Shown here one piece after another: positions 7,893-16,281 of a stretch of DNA of 64,000 nucleotides (positions are counted from its first letter, which is position 1; each line of letters opens with the position of its first letter). The notes under the pieces are model-generated. The model did no database searches, was not told the origin of the DNA, and saw nothing but the letters and a program-made list of their open reading frames with translations. The DNA is from Variovorax beijingensis. Lineage in GTDB: Bacteria > Pseudomonadota > Gammaproteobacteria > Burkholderiales > Burkholderiaceae_C. The translations under genes were made by a program, and so were the position numbers. The stretch is taken from positions 486,306 to 550,305 of the forward strand of contig NZ_VIVL01000004.1 in assembly GCF_007828835.1 (NCBI RefSeq), in the 5' to 3' direction.

Positions 7893-9752
7893 CTACGCTT
7901 GCGTTCGATCGGTCGCGAGCGCCTTGGCCAGATTGGCCGGCAGCGGCAGCGGCTCGCCATGCCATTGCGCGGCCAGCAGCTCGGCGCACAGGGCCGCGAA
8001 GCTCAGGCCGCGCGAGCCCAGCGCGGTGCAGGCCCAGGGAGCGGGTGCATCGGACGCGCCATCGGCATCGAGCGGGCCGATCAGTGGCCGGCGGTCGCCC
8101 GATGCGCAGCGCACGCCGACCCAGGCGCGGGCCTCGCCGCGGTCGAGGCTCGCGGCCAGCGCGGCGGCCGCGGCGGGGTGCAGCCGCTCCAGGCGCTCGC
8201 GGTTGGCGGCGGCATCGGCGCTGCTCGCCTCGAGCTTGGTGCTGTCGCGGTCGAAGGTGGCGCCCGCCAGCCAGAGTTGGGCACCGTTGTCGGTGGGTAC
8301 ATGCGCGATCAGGTGGCCATCGCCATTGATGGGGGTCGCGGGCAGCCCCTCATCCGCAGCCATGGCGCCCCACATGACCTGGCCGCGCACGGGCTGCAGC
8401 GGAAGCCCTGGCGCGAAGCGGCCGGATTCGAAGCCCGCGGCGACCACCACGCGTTCCGCCTCGGCCAGCAGCTGGTCCGCCGCATCGAACAGCTGCCATG
8501 CGCCGCCGCCGTGCGCCATGCGCGCCACCCGTGCGTTGCCGCGGAACTCGATGCCCGGCCCGCGCAGCCAGGCCGTGATCAGCCGATGCGGCCGCACCCA
8601 GCTCGCGCGCGCATGCCAGAGGGCCGGCGCATCGGCCGGCAAGCGGGCCTGTGCCAATTGGGCGGCGCTCGCGGGCCACGACTCGTTGGGGCCGCTGTCG
8701 CTCCAGCCGGCGGGCACGCGCGTGCCGCCCTCGGGCCGGCGCTCCAGCACGCCGCTGGCGCGCCAGTCGCGGCCTTCCTCCAGCAGCCGTTCCAGTTCAT
8801 GCCAGGTCGCGCGGATGCCGGCACGCGTGAGCCGCGACAGCAGGGCATCGTCGGGCGAGACATGCGGTGCCATCACGCCGGCCGGCAGCCCGGAGGCACC
8901 GGCGGCGGGGTGGCCCGCCGCGTCGAGCACCGTGACCTGCCATCCGCGCCGCGACAGGCTGGCGGCCACCGCCGCGCCGGCCAGCCCGGCACCGATCACG
9001 GCGCAGCGGCCCGGCGATTCGACGTGCCCGGGTGCGGGGCCGCGGCGGCGAACCGTCCAGGCCGGCGCGAACACGCCGCCCAGGCAGTCGCGCTTGGGCG
9101 GCAGGCCCGGCCGCCTTTCGAGCTGGAAGCCGTTCTGGGAGAGCGCATCGCGCACCGCACGTGCATAGGTCCAGGTGGCCAGGCCGGTGCCCTGGCGCGC
9201 AAAGCGCGACACCGCCTTCAGCGTGTCGGGCGACCACATCGCGGGGTTCTGCTGCGGGCTGAAGCCGTCGAGGAAGATGCTGTCGGCCTCGAAGCGCTGC
9301 GCGCGCAGCATCGCCTGCACGTCGCCGATGCACAGCGTGAGCAGTACGCGGCCGGCGTCGAAGGCCAGCCGGTGAAAGCCCGGCAGCAGTCCGTGCCACT
9401 GCGCGGCCAATTGCTCGGCCAGCGGCATCAGCTCCGGATAGGCTCCGGCGGCGCGCAGCAGGTCTTCGGGCCCGACCGGGTGGGCCTCGATGGAGACGAA
9501 GTGCAGCATCCGCGGCCGGTTTGCGTCGGCGCGCCAGGCTTGCCAGCTTGTCAGGAAATTGAGCCCCAGCCCGAATCCGGTTTCGAGAATCCGCCATTGA
9601 GGGAGTCCGGACCAGGCGGCGGGCAGGCCACAGCCGCCCAGGAATACGTGGCGCGACTGCGCCAGTGCCCCGGTTTCGGTGTGGTAGATGTCGCCGAAGC
9701 GCTCGCTGTGCGGCACGCCGTCGGCGCGCCAGGCGACGGGCTCGGCGGCCAA
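7893..9752 (-). CDS. mnmC: Bifunctional tRNA mnm5s2U-modifying enzyme MnmC
   Basis: A 619-residue fusion enzyme that completes 5-methylaminomethyl-2-thiouridine at the wobble position of tRNAs. The N-terminal half is the SAM-dependent methyltransferase, with ETGFGLGLNFL near residue 57 and the FLDGFSPQQNPAMW block. The C-terminal half is the FAD-dependent oxidase that removes the carboxymethyl group, with the dinucleotide motif AVIGAGLAGAAVA near residue 253. The reading frame begins at a TTG seven bases after the yggX stop, and no ATG or GTG lies close by, so translation may be coupled to yggX. Both halves appear intact. The assignment is firm; the exact start codon is the only doubt. Confidence 0.93.
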   Translation of the reverse strand: MAAEPVAWRADGVPHSERFGDIYHTETGALAQSRHVFLGGCGLPAAWSGLPQWRILETGFGLGLNFLTSWQAWRADANRPRMLHFVSIEAHPVGPEDLLRAAGAYPELMPLAEQLAAQWHGLLPGFHRLAFDAGRVLLTLCIGDVQAMLRAQRFEADSIFLDGFSPQQNPAMWSPDTLKAVSRFARQGTGLATWTYARAVRDALSQNGFQLERRPGLPPKRDCLGGVFAPAWTVRRRGPAPGHVESPGRCAVIGAGLAGAAVAASLSRRGWQVTVLDAAGHPAAGASGLPAGVMAPHVSPDDALLSRLTRAGIRATWHELERLLEEGRDWRASGVLERRPEGGTRVPAGWSDSGPNESWPASAAQLAQARLPADAPALWHARASWVRPHRLITAWLRGPGIEFRGNARVARMAHGGGAWQLFDAADQLLAEAERVVVAAGFESGRFAPGLPLQPVRGQVMWGAMAADEGLPATPINGDGHLIAHVPTDNGAQLWLAGATFDRDSTKLEASSADAAANRERLERLHPAAAAALAASLDRGEARAWVGVRCASGDRRPLIGPLDADGASDAPAPWACTALGSRGLSFAALCAELLAAQWHGEPLPLPANLAKALATDRTQA

Positions 9753-9759
9753 GGCGGAC

Positions 9760-10032
9760 TCAGTTCGAGGGGGGGACGTAGCCCTGCGCGACGTCCGCGC
9801 CTTCGCCGAAGAAGTGCTTTTCCATCTGCCGGGCCAGGTACTGGCGGGCGCGCAGATCGGCCAGATTCAGCCGGTTCTCGTTGACCAGCATGGTCTGCTG
9901 CTTGAGCCAGGCGGCCCAGGCTTCCTTGCTGACGTTTTCCCACAGGCGCTTGCCCAGCTCCCCGGGATAGGGCGGGAAGTCGAGCCCTTCGGCCTCTTTG
10001 CCGAGCTTGATGCACTGAACCATGCGTGCCAT
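9760..10032 (-). CDS. yggX: Probable Fe(2+)-trafficking protein YggX
   Basis: A 90-residue cytosolic protein of the YggX family, linked to protection of iron-sulfur clusters and oxidative-stress resistance. The family signature is complete: [26 protein letters not shown] at the N terminus (quoted here only as a recognisable block around Cys7), then the conserved [14 protein letters not shown], and a C-terminal KHFFGEG. The single Cys7 is the residue conserved in the family. It is transcribed ahead of mnmC, which starts seven bases downstream. A 136-base gap separates it from the divergent sulfate-binding protein gene, leaving room for promoters of both. Assignment secure. Confidence 0.95.
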   Translation of the reverse strand: MARMVQCIKLGKEAEGLDFPPYPGELGKRLWENVSKEAWAAWLKQQTMLVNENRLNLADLRARQYLARQMEKHFFGEGADVAQGYVPPSN

Positions 10033-10118
10033 TTTGATTGCCTCTGGTGGGGAAAGCGGTTGCTTAGTTGATTTGGCTATTTAGAACTGAGAACTCGGTC
10101 GTTCCAGTTTCCATATGT

Positions 10119-10133
10119 CGTATTGAGAATACG
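10119..10133. promoter_or_regulatory. Perfect 6-bp palindrome upstream of the ssu-linked sbp gene
   Basis: CGTATT-GAG-AATACG is a perfect inverted repeat lying 36 bases before the ATG of the sulfate-binding protein gene at 10169. It overlaps a weak -35-like TTGAGA at 10123, which is followed 17 bases later by TATGCC at 10146. The position fits an operator that controls the whole 10-18.7 kb sulfur operon, for example a site for a LysR regulator such as CysB or SsuR. No regulator gene is adjacent, so the identity of the protein is inference. Confidence 0.4.
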
Positions 10134-10168
10134 CAGCTTCATTGATATGCCTTTTTGAGCAAGACACC

Positions 10169-11209
10169 ATGAGCCTTCGCCGCGACTTTATCAAGCTTTC
10201 CCTGGGTGCCGGCGTGGCCGGTGCCATGGCCCTGACGGCATTGCCGTCGTTCGCGCAGCAGGGCGCGGCGCCCGTGACGCTGCTCAACGTGTCGTACGAC
10301 CCGACGCGCGAACTCTATGTCGACTACAACCGCGCGTTCGCCAAATACTGGAAGGGCAAGACCGGGCAGGACGTGACCATCAAGCAGTCGCACGGCGGCT
10401 CGGGCAAGCAGGCCCGCTCGATCATCGACGGCATCGATGCCGACGTCGCCACGCTGGCGCTGGGCGGCGACATCGACGCGCTCGCCACGCACGGCGGGCT
10501 CGTCAAGGCCGACTGGCAGAAGCGCCTGCCGCAGAACTCGGCGCCCTACACCTCGACCATCGTGTTCCTGGTGAAGAAGGGCAACCCCAAGGGCCTGAAG
10601 GACTGGGACGACCTGGTCAAGCCCGGTGTGCAGGTGATCACGCCCAACCCCAAGACCTCCGGCGGCGCGCGCTGGAACTACCTGGCCGCCTGGGAATTCG
10701 CCAAGCGCAAGTACGGCAGCGACGCCAAGGCCAAGGAATACATCGGCAGCCTGTTCAGGAACGTGCCCGTGCTCGACACCGGCGCGCGCGGTTCGACCAT
10801 CACCTTCGTGCAGCGCGGCGTGGGCGACGTACTGCTGGCCTGGGAGAACGAGGCCTTCCTGGCGCAGAAGGAATTCGGCGCCGAGAAGTTCGAGATCGTG
10901 GTGCCGTCGATTTCGATCCTGGCCGAGCCCACCGTGGCAGTGGTCGACAAGGTGGTCGACAAGAAGGGCACCCGTGCGGTGGCCGAGGAATACCTCAAGT
11001 ACCTGTATTCGGACGAAGGCCAGGACATTGCGGGCCGCAACTTCTACCGCCCGACCTCGGAGAAGGCCAAGGCCAAATACGACAAGCAGTTTCCCAAGCT
11101 CACGCTGGTGACCATCGACCAGGCCTTCGGCGGCTGGGCCAAGGCCGACAAGGAGCACTTTGCCGACGGCGCTTCGTTCGACCAGATCTACACCGCCAAG
11201 CAGAAGTAA
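10169..11209 (+). CDS. sbp: Sulfate ABC transporter substrate-binding protein (orphan copy in ssu cluster)
   Basis: A 346-residue periplasmic binding protein of the Sbp/CysP family, which captures sulfate or thiosulfate for the CysTWA transporter. Family marks are [13 protein letters not shown] at the start of the mature protein, [10 protein letters not shown], and the [16 protein letters not shown] block. The leader begins [13 protein letters not shown], a twin-arginine motif of the R-R-x-F-x-K kind, so export by Tat is likely. No sulfate permease or ATPase follows; it heads the sulfonate operon instead and presumably works with the CysTWA proteins encoded at 27683-30719. A second, Sec-type Sbp is encoded at 26666. 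The ATG at 10169 is chosen so that the signal peptide starts normally. Confidence 0.92.
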   Translation: MSLRRDFIKLSLGAGVAGAMALTALPSFAQQGAAPVTLLNVSYDPTRELYVDYNRAFAKYWKGKTGQDVTIKQSHGGSGKQARSIIDGIDADVATLALGGDIDALATHGGLVKADWQKRLPQNSAPYTSTIVFLVKKGNPKGLKDWDDLVKPGVQVITPNPKTSGGARWNYLAAWEFAKRKYGSDAKAKEYIGSLFRNVPVLDTGARGSTITFVQRGVGDVLLAWENEAFLAQKEFGAEKFEIVVPSISILAEPTVAVVDKVVDKKGTRAVAEEYLKYLYSDEGQDIAGRNFYRPTSEKAKAKYDKQFPKLTLVTIDQAFGGWAKADKEHFADGASFDQIYTAKQK

Positions 11210-11260
11210 TTCGCCTCGCTCCCTCGAAGCGCACTCCCGAAGAAAAACCGAAAGCCTCTT

Positions 11261-11845
11261 GTGTCCGTTCTCCTGATTGCCGGCAGTCCCTCCGCACCTT
11301 CTCGTTCCACCGCCTTGCTCGAGGCCGTGGGCGAACGGCTGGCCGGGCGCGGCGCGCGTGTCGAGCGGCTCGCGATCCGCGAACTGCCGGCTCAGGCGCT
11401 GCTCCTGGCCGACTGGAACCATCCGGCCATCGAGCGTGCGATTGCGCAGGTGGCGCATGCGCGCGTAGTCGTGGTGGCGACGCCGGTCTACAAGGCCGCC
11501 TACAGCGGCGTGCTGAAGGTTTTTCTCGATCTGCTGGCGCAGAACGCGCTCAAGGGCAAGACCGTGCTGCCGCTGGCCACCGGCGGCAGCCCGCACCACA
11601 TGCTCGCGCTCGACTACGCATTGCGGCCGGTGCTGCATGCGCTCTCGGCGCGCCATATCCTGCCGGGTGTCTATGCGACCGATTCGCAGATCACGCTGAC
11701 GCCCGAGAACGCCTACCAGGTGCATGCCGACCTGGCTGAGCGGCTCAACGAAGCCGTCGAGGTGCTCACTACCGAAGGACTGAAGCTGCCGGCCACGCAT
11801 GGCTTCGAGCCCGTGCCTTTCTCCAGGGTGCGATGTAGCGTCTAG
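11261..11845 (+). CDS. ssuE: NADPH-dependent FMN reductase SsuE
   Basis: A 194-residue flavin reductase that supplies FMNH2 to the alkanesulfonate monooxygenase SsuD. The flavodoxin-like phosphate loop AGSPSAPSRS lies at about residues 6-15, and the family block VVVATPVYKAAYSGVLKVFLD at about 72-92 (here broken as VVVATPVYKA and YSGVLKVF) forms the flavin site. The start is GTG at 11261, with only a weak purine-rich stretch upstream. It lies 51 bases downstream of the binding-protein gene on the same strand and opens the ssu block proper. The length and motifs are normal for SsuE. Confidence 0.92.
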   Translation: MSVLLIAGSPSAPSRSTALLEAVGERLAGRGARVERLAIRELPAQALLLADWNHPAIERAIAQVAHARVVVVATPVYKAAYSGVLKVFLDLLAQNALKGKTVLPLATGGSPHHMLALDYALRPVLHALSARHILPGVYATDSQITLTPENAYQVHADLAERLNEAVEVLTTEGLKLPATHGFEPVPFSRVRCSV

Positions 11846-11847
11846 AA

Positions 11848-11923
11848 CGGGTTCCTGATCGAACCCGAGTCCGGCCAGCCCCATTTCCTGTTCCCGTTTT
11901 TTCAAGTCGCCGCTGCGCGGCGA
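11848..11923 (+). promoter_or_regulatory. Two hairpins in the ssuE to small-ORF spacer
   Basis: The 120-base spacer after ssuE holds two perfect 7-bp stems. The first is CGGGTTC-CTGATC-GAACCCG at 11848-11867. The second is TCGCCGC-TGC-GCGGCGA at 11907-11923. A run of six T lies between them at about 11896-11901, some 30 bases after the first stem, which is too far for a classic intrinsic terminator. They could act as an RNA-processing or attenuation site that sets ssuE against the downstream genes. This is inference from structure alone. Confidence 0.45.
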
Positions 11924-11965
11924 GGGCGCAGCTTTGCCTGAAGTTCTTGCACAAGGAATCCACCC

Positions 11966-12100
11966 ATGAACCCCGTTGCCACCGAAGACTCCGCGCTCGA
12001 CACGCAGCCGCGCTCCATCTGGAAGGCGCTGCGGGACCTGGCCATCAGCACGATCGTGGTGACCGCCATCGCGCTCATCGTCGGCTTCATCTCGGCCTGA
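11966..12100 (+). CDS. 44-residue single-pass membrane peptide in the ssu operon
   Basis: A short gene between ssuE and ssuA. AAGGA lies eight bases before its ATG, a good ribosome-binding site. The product is 44 residues: a polar, acidic N-terminal half containing TEDSALDTQPRS, a Trp-Lys-Ala-Leu-Arg juxtamembrane stretch at 19-23, then one hydrophobic helix at about 25-43 rich in Ile, Val and Ala. I do not recognise a family. Charge distribution puts the Lys/Arg just before the helix, so an N-inside orientation is expected by the positive-inside rule. The operon context suggests a role with the sulfonate transporter or its electron supply, but no function can be read from the sequence. Real translation is likely, given the ribosome-binding site and the codon usage. 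Confidence 0.7.
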   Translation: MNPVATEDSALDTQPRSIWKALRDLAISTIVVTAIALIVGFISA

Positions 12101-12134
12101 GGCCGCCTCCACCCGCATTCGAAAAGGACAGCCC

Positions 12135-13091
12135 ATGACTTTCCTCTCCCTCCCGCGCCGCCGCCTGCTGCAGGGTGCCGCCGCCGCCATCGCAGTGCCT
12201 TCCTTCGCCGCGCTGGCCCAGGCGCCGGCGCGCCAGTTGCGCATCGGCCACCAGAAGGGCGCGCTGAGCATCCTCAAGGGCCGCGGCACGCTCGAGAAGC
12301 GCCTGGCCCCGCTCGGCGTGGCCGTGAAGTGGACCGAGTTCACCGCCGGCCCAGTGCAACTCGAGGCACTGAACGTCGGCTCCATCGACTTCGGCGACGT
12401 GGGCGAGGCGCCGCCGATCTTCGCGCAGGCCGCGGGCGCGCCGCTGGCCTACGTGGCCACCACGCTGCCGCGGCCCCAGTCGGAAGCGGTGCTGGTGCCC
12501 AGGGGCTCGGCCATCCGGACCGTGGCCGAGCTGAAGGGAAAGAAGGTTGCGCTCAACAAGGGCTCGAACGTCCACTACTTCATCGTCAAGCTGTTCGAGA
12601 AGCATGGCCTTGCCTACAGCGACCTGAACCTCGTCTTCCTGCCGCCGGCCGATGCGCGCGCGGCCTTCGAGAAGGGTTCGGTCGATGCATGGGTGATCTG
12701 GGACCCGTTCCTTGCCGCCGCCGAAAAATCGCTCGAGGCCCGCGTCCTGGCCGACGCGACCGGTGTGGTGGGCAACCGCGGCTACTACTTCTCGTCGCTC
12801 GGCTACGCCGCAAAGAACGCCGACGTGCTGGCCATCGCGATCGAGGAGATCAACAAGGTCGACGTCTGGGGCACCGCCCACAGGAACGATCTTGCCGCCG
12901 AGTTCGCTGCCCTGTGGGGCCTGCCGAAGCCGGTGGCCGAACTGACGGTGGCGCGCGCGGCCTATGGCACCAGTCCCATCAGCAAGGCTGTGCTCGCCGA
13001 GCAGCAGAAGATCGCCGACACCTTTTTCGACCTGAAGCTGATCCCCCGAAGGATCAGCGTGCTCGAGGCCGCTGCGGCGGGCATCGCGTGA
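12135..13091 (+). CDS. ssuA: Aliphatic sulfonate-binding protein SsuA
   Basis: A 318-residue periplasmic solute-binding protein of the SsuA/NrtA/TauA group that delivers alkanesulfonates to SsuBC. Diagnostic stretches are RIGHQKGALSILKGRGTLEKRL, read as QKGALSILKG then GTLEKRL, and FGDVGEAPPIFAQAAG. The segment [13 protein letters not shown] near residue 187 is shared by the whole family. The leader has PRRRLLQ before its hydrophobic core, a twin-arginine type signal, with cleavage after about residue 29 (AALAQA). The ATG at 12135 starts 34 bases after the small membrane peptide. A second SsuA-like protein, clearly diverged, is encoded at 15307 in the same operon. Confidence 0.93.
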   Translation: MTFLSLPRRRLLQGAAAAIAVPSFAALAQAPARQLRIGHQKGALSILKGRGTLEKRLAPLGVAVKWTEFTAGPVQLEALNVGSIDFGDVGEAPPIFAQAAGAPLAYVATTLPRPQSEAVLVPRGSAIRTVAELKGKKVALNKGSNVHYFIVKLFEKHGLAYSDLNLVFLPPADARAAFEKGSVDAWVIWDPFLAAAEKSLEARVLADATGVVGNRGYYFSSLGYAAKNADVLAIAIEEINKVDVWGTAHRNDLAAEFAALWGLPKPVAELTVARAAYGTSPISKAVLAEQQKIADTFFDLKLIPRRISVLEAAAAGIA

Positions 13092-13240
13092 TGCAGGAAG
13101 CCTTGCGCCATCGCGCCGCCCGCGTGCTCGCCACGACCACGCGCGCCTGGGGCATTGCGGAGCCGCGGCGCCTGCGGACTGCATTGCCGCGCTCGCGCTG
13201 CGCGCTGCCCCGCGTGCGCGGCGTCTTCTTCGCCATTTGA
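13091..13240 (+). CDS. Possible 49-residue arginine-rich peptide between ssuA and ssuD
   Basis: An ORF whose ATG overlaps the ssuA stop (TGATG), as in translationally coupled genes, and that fills most of the 171-base spacer before ssuD. The predicted peptide has 11 arginines in 49 residues, no acidic stretch, one Cys, and a hydrophobic tail ending VFFAI. I recognise no family. Arginine-rich translations are common by chance in sequence this GC-rich, so the case rests on the overlap and position only. The alternative is an untranslated spacer whose GC-rich DNA forms RNA structure before ssuD. I consider coding status doubtful. Confidence 0.3.
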   Translation: MQEALRHRAARVLATTTRAWGIAEPRRLRTALPRSRCALPRVRGVFFAI

Positions 13241-13262
13241 CGCAGCACCACCGAAAGACGAC

Positions 13263-14432
13263 ATGCAGATATTCTGGTTTCTCCCCACCCATGGCGACAG
13301 CCGCTATCTCGGCACCAGCGAAGGCGCGCGGCCCATCGACCTGGCCTACCTGCAGCAGATCGCGGGCGCGGCCGACAACCTCGGCTACGAAGGCGTGCTG
13401 ATTCCCACCGGCCGCTCGTGCGAAGACCCGTGGGTGATTGCCTCGAGCCTGATCGGCGCGACGAAGAAGCTCAAGTTCCTGGTGGCGGTGCGGCCCGGCC
13501 TGCACCAGCCCAGCCTGGCCGCACGCATGGCCGCGACCTTCGATCGCCTGTCGGGCGGCCGCCTGCTGGTGAACCTGGTCACCGGCGGCGACCAGGCCGA
13601 ACTCGAAGGCGACGGCGTGTATCTCGACCATGCGGCGCGCTACGAGCAATCGGCCGAGTTCATCCGCATCTGGCGCGAGATCCTCGCGCGCAGCCATGGC
13701 GGCCAGGCCTTCGACTACGAAGGCCGGCACCTGAGCGTGAAGGGTGCGAAGCTGCTCTATCCGCCGGTGCAGGAACCCTATCCGCCGGTGTGGTTCGGCG
13801 GCTCGTCGGCTGCCGCGCACGAGCTTGCGGCCGAGCAGGTCGATGCCTATCTCACCTGGGGTGAGCCGCCCGCCGAGGTGGCCAGGAAGATTGCCGACGT
13901 GCGCAACCGCGCCGCGCGCAAGGGCCGCACGGTGGAGTTCGGCATCCGGCTGCACGTGATCGTGCGCGAGACCGACGACGCCGCATGGAAGGCCGCCGAG
14001 GAACTGATCAGCCGCGTCGACGACGAGACCGTGATCCGCGCCCAGGCCGCCTTCGCGCGCATGGATTCCGAAGGCCAGCGCCGCATGGCCGCGCTGCATT
14101 CAGGCGGCGCGAGGCGCTCGCGCGCCGAGCTCGAGATTTCTCCCAACCTCTGGGCCGGCGTCGGCCTGGTGCGCGGCGGCGCGGGCACCGCGCTGGTGGG
14201 CGACCCGCAGACGGTGGCGGCGCGCATCGAGGAATACGCGGCGCTGGGCCTGGACAAATTCATTCTCTCGGGCTACCCGCATCTTGAAGAGGCCTACCGC
14301 TTCGCCGAGCTGGTGTTCCCGCTGCTCTCGCGCAAGGCACAGGCACGGCTCGCGGGCGGATCGCTGAGCGGGCCGTTCGGCGAAGTGGTCGCCAATCTCG
14401 ATGCGCCTTCGCGCCTCGTTTCCCAAAGCTGA
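13263..14432 (+). CDS. ssuD: FMNH2-dependent alkanesulfonate monooxygenase SsuD
   Basis: A 389-residue cytosolic flavin monooxygenase that uses FMNH2 from SsuE and oxygen to release sulfite from C1 and longer alkanesulfonates, leaving the aldehyde. It opens [17 protein letters not shown], and the blocks [35 protein letters not shown] and [18 protein letters not shown], each given here in part, are the SsuD signatures in the luciferase-like superfamily. Length agrees with the family (about 380-390). The ATG at 13263 directly precedes this conserved start. It is followed eight bases later by ssuC. Assignment is very secure. Confidence 0.96.
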   Translation: MQIFWFLPTHGDSRYLGTSEGARPIDLAYLQQIAGAADNLGYEGVLIPTGRSCEDPWVIASSLIGATKKLKFLVAVRPGLHQPSLAARMAATFDRLSGGRLLVNLVTGGDQAELEGDGVYLDHAARYEQSAEFIRIWREILARSHGGQAFDYEGRHLSVKGAKLLYPPVQEPYPPVWFGGSSAAAHELAAEQVDAYLTWGEPPAEVARKIADVRNRAARKGRTVEFGIRLHVIVRETDDAAWKAAEELISRVDDETVIRAQAAFARMDSEGQRRMAALHSGGARRSRAELEISPNLWAGVGLVRGGAGTALVGDPQTVAARIEEYAALGLDKFILSGYPHLEEAYRFAELVFPLLSRKAQARLAGGSLSGPFGEVVANLDAPSRLVSQS

Positions 14433-14440
14433 GGAACTTC

Positions 14441-15295
14441 ATGACGGAACAAGTACAGGAACTGCCGGCGGTTGCGCCTTCTTCGGAAGAAAACGCCGGC
14501 GGCGCGCTCAAGGCCTTCGGCGCCAGCGTGGTGGTTCGGCTGGTGCCGTGGCTGGTGCCGGTGGGACTGATCGTCTTCTGGCAGATCGCTTCGTCGCTGG
14601 GCTGGCTCTCCACGCGGGTGCTGCCGGCGCCGGTGGACGTGGTCAAGGCTGCCTGGGCGCTGGCCGTATCGGGCGAGCTCTGGACGCACGTCAAGGTGAG
14701 TGCGGGCCGTGCGCTCGCGGGCCTCGCCATCGGCGGCGGAACGGGGCTGGTGCTGGGCCTCTTGACGGGCTCGGTGAAGTTCTTCGAGACGCTGCTCGAC
14801 TCGACCATCCAGATGGTGCGCAACATTCCCGCGCTGGCACTCATTCCGCTCGTGATCCTGTGGTTCGGCATCGACGAGTCGGCCAAGCTGTTCCTGATCT
14901 CGGTGTCGGTGTTCTTCCCGATCTACCTCAACACCTTCCACGGCATCCGCAACGTCGATCCGCAGCTGATCGAGATGGGGCGCACCTACGGCCTCTCGCG
15001 CTGGCAGCTGTACCGCGAGGTGATCCTGCCCGGCGCGCTGTCGTCGATCCTGGTGGGCCTGCGCTTTTCGCTGGGGCTGATGTGGGTGATCCTGATCGTG
15101 GCCGAAACCATCTCGGCGCAGGCCGGCATCGGCTACCTCACGATGAACGCCCGCGAATTCCTGCAGACCGACATCGTGCTGGTGGGCATCCTGCTGTATG
15201 CGCTGCTCGGCAAGCTGGCCGACCTGTTCGCGCGCGGGCTGGAGCAATGGTGGCTGCGCTGGCATCCCGGCTATCAGAAAAAGACGGCGAAGTGA
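14441..15295 (+). CDS. ssuC: Sulfonate ABC transporter permease SsuC
   Basis: A 284-residue inner-membrane permease of the SsuC/TauC/NrtB family, with about six transmembrane helices, that carries alkanesulfonates delivered by SsuA. The cytoplasmic loop that docks on the ATPase is present as [21 protein letters not shown] at about residues 180-200, here best recognised by YGLSRWQLY. It starts eight bases after ssuD. The ATPase partner SsuB lies two genes on, separated by a second binding-protein gene. Assignment secure for the subfamily; taurine or nitrate analogues are less likely given ssuD and ssuE beside it. Confidence 0.94.
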   Translation: MTEQVQELPAVAPSSEENAGGALKAFGASVVVRLVPWLVPVGLIVFWQIASSLGWLSTRVLPAPVDVVKAAWALAVSGELWTHVKVSAGRALAGLAIGGGTGLVLGLLTGSVKFFETLLDSTIQMVRNIPALALIPLVILWFGIDESAKLFLISVSVFFPIYLNTFHGIRNVDPQLIEMGRTYGLSRWQLYREVILPGALSSILVGLRFSLGLMWVILIVAETISAQAGIGYLTMNAREFLQTDIVLVGILLYALLGKLADLFARGLEQWWLRWHPGYQKKTAK

Positions 15296-15306
15296 GGGCC
15301 GGGCGC

Positions 15307-16281
15307 ATGAAGAACATCATTTCGCGACGCGCGGCCATCGCCATGCTGGGCGCACTGGGCGCCGGTGCCGTGTTCGCGCAGGGCGGGGCCGCGCGGCCCG
15401 TCACCGTGCGGCTCGGCTACCAGAAGTCCTCGACGCTGATCGCCCTGCTGAAGGTGCAGGGCACGCTCGAGAAGCAGCTTGCCCCGCTCAACGCCACGCT
15501 GAGCTGGCACGAGTTCACCAGCGGGCTGCCGCTGCTCGAGGCCCTGAACCTCGACAACCTGGACATCAGTGCCGACGTGGCCGACACCGTGCCGGTGTTC
15601 GCGCAGGCTGCCGGCGCCGACCTGACCTTTGTCGCGCAGGAAGCGCCTTCGCCCGCAGCACAGGCCATTCTCGTGCGCGAGGACTCGCCGCTCAGGTCGG
15701 TGGCCGATCTCAAGGGAAAGAAGGTCGGCTTCGCCAAGGCGGCCGGCGCGCACTACCTGCTGATCGCGGCGCTGGAGAAGGCCGGCCTGTCCTTCAGGGA
15801 CATCGATCCTGCCTACCTGACACCGGCCGACGGCCGTGCCGCCTTCGAGCGCGGCGCCATCGACGCCTGGGTCGTGTGGGATCCATTCCTGGCGGCTGCG
15901 CAGCGCCAGGCCAGGGTGCGCGTGCTGGCCGATGGCACGGGCATCGCCTCATACCAGCGCTACTACCTCGCCAGCACCAAGTTCTCGAAGGCGCGCCCGG
16001 ACGTGCTGCGCGTGGTCTATGCCGAGCTCGAGAAAACCGGCCGATGGGTCAAGCAGAACCCGAAGGATGCCGCGGCGCTGCTGTCGCCCGTCTGGGGCCT
16101 GGACGCGGCAACGATCGAGCAGGCCAACGCCCGCCGCAGCTACGCGGTGCGCCCGGTGGTGGCCGAGGCGCTGGTCGAACAGCAGCGCATCGCCGATGCC
16201 TTCTTTGCGGAAAAGCTGCTGCCGAGAAAGATCAACGCGCTCGACGTGGCGCTCTTCCAACCGGGCCTCAAATCATCATGA
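15307..16281 (+). CDS. Second SsuA-like sulfonate-binding protein
   Basis: A 324-residue periplasmic binding protein paralogous to the SsuA at 12135. Shared blocks include [29 protein letters not shown] and [14 protein letters not shown], but the ligand-pocket segments differ (FGDVGEAPPI in the first copy, [11 protein letters not shown] here), which suggests a different sulfonate preference. The leader [18 protein letters not shown] has a twin-arginine pair and a hydrophobic core ending GAVFAQG. It begins 11 bases after ssuC, and its stop overlaps the ssuB start by the four bases ATGA, so it is tightly built into the operon. Family call firm, ligand unknown. Confidence 0.92.
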   Translation: MKNIISRRAAIAMLGALGAGAVFAQGGAARPVTVRLGYQKSSTLIALLKVQGTLEKQLAPLNATLSWHEFTSGLPLLEALNLDNLDISADVADTVPVFAQAAGADLTFVAQEAPSPAAQAILVREDSPLRSVADLKGKKVGFAKAAGAHYLLIAALEKAGLSFRDIDPAYLTPADGRAAFERGAIDAWVVWDPFLAAAQRQARVRVLADGTGIASYQRYYLASTKFSKARPDVLRVVYAELEKTGRWVKQNPKDAAALLSPVWGLDAATIEQANARRSYAVRPVVAEALVEQQRIADAFFAEKLLPRKINALDVALFQPGLKSS

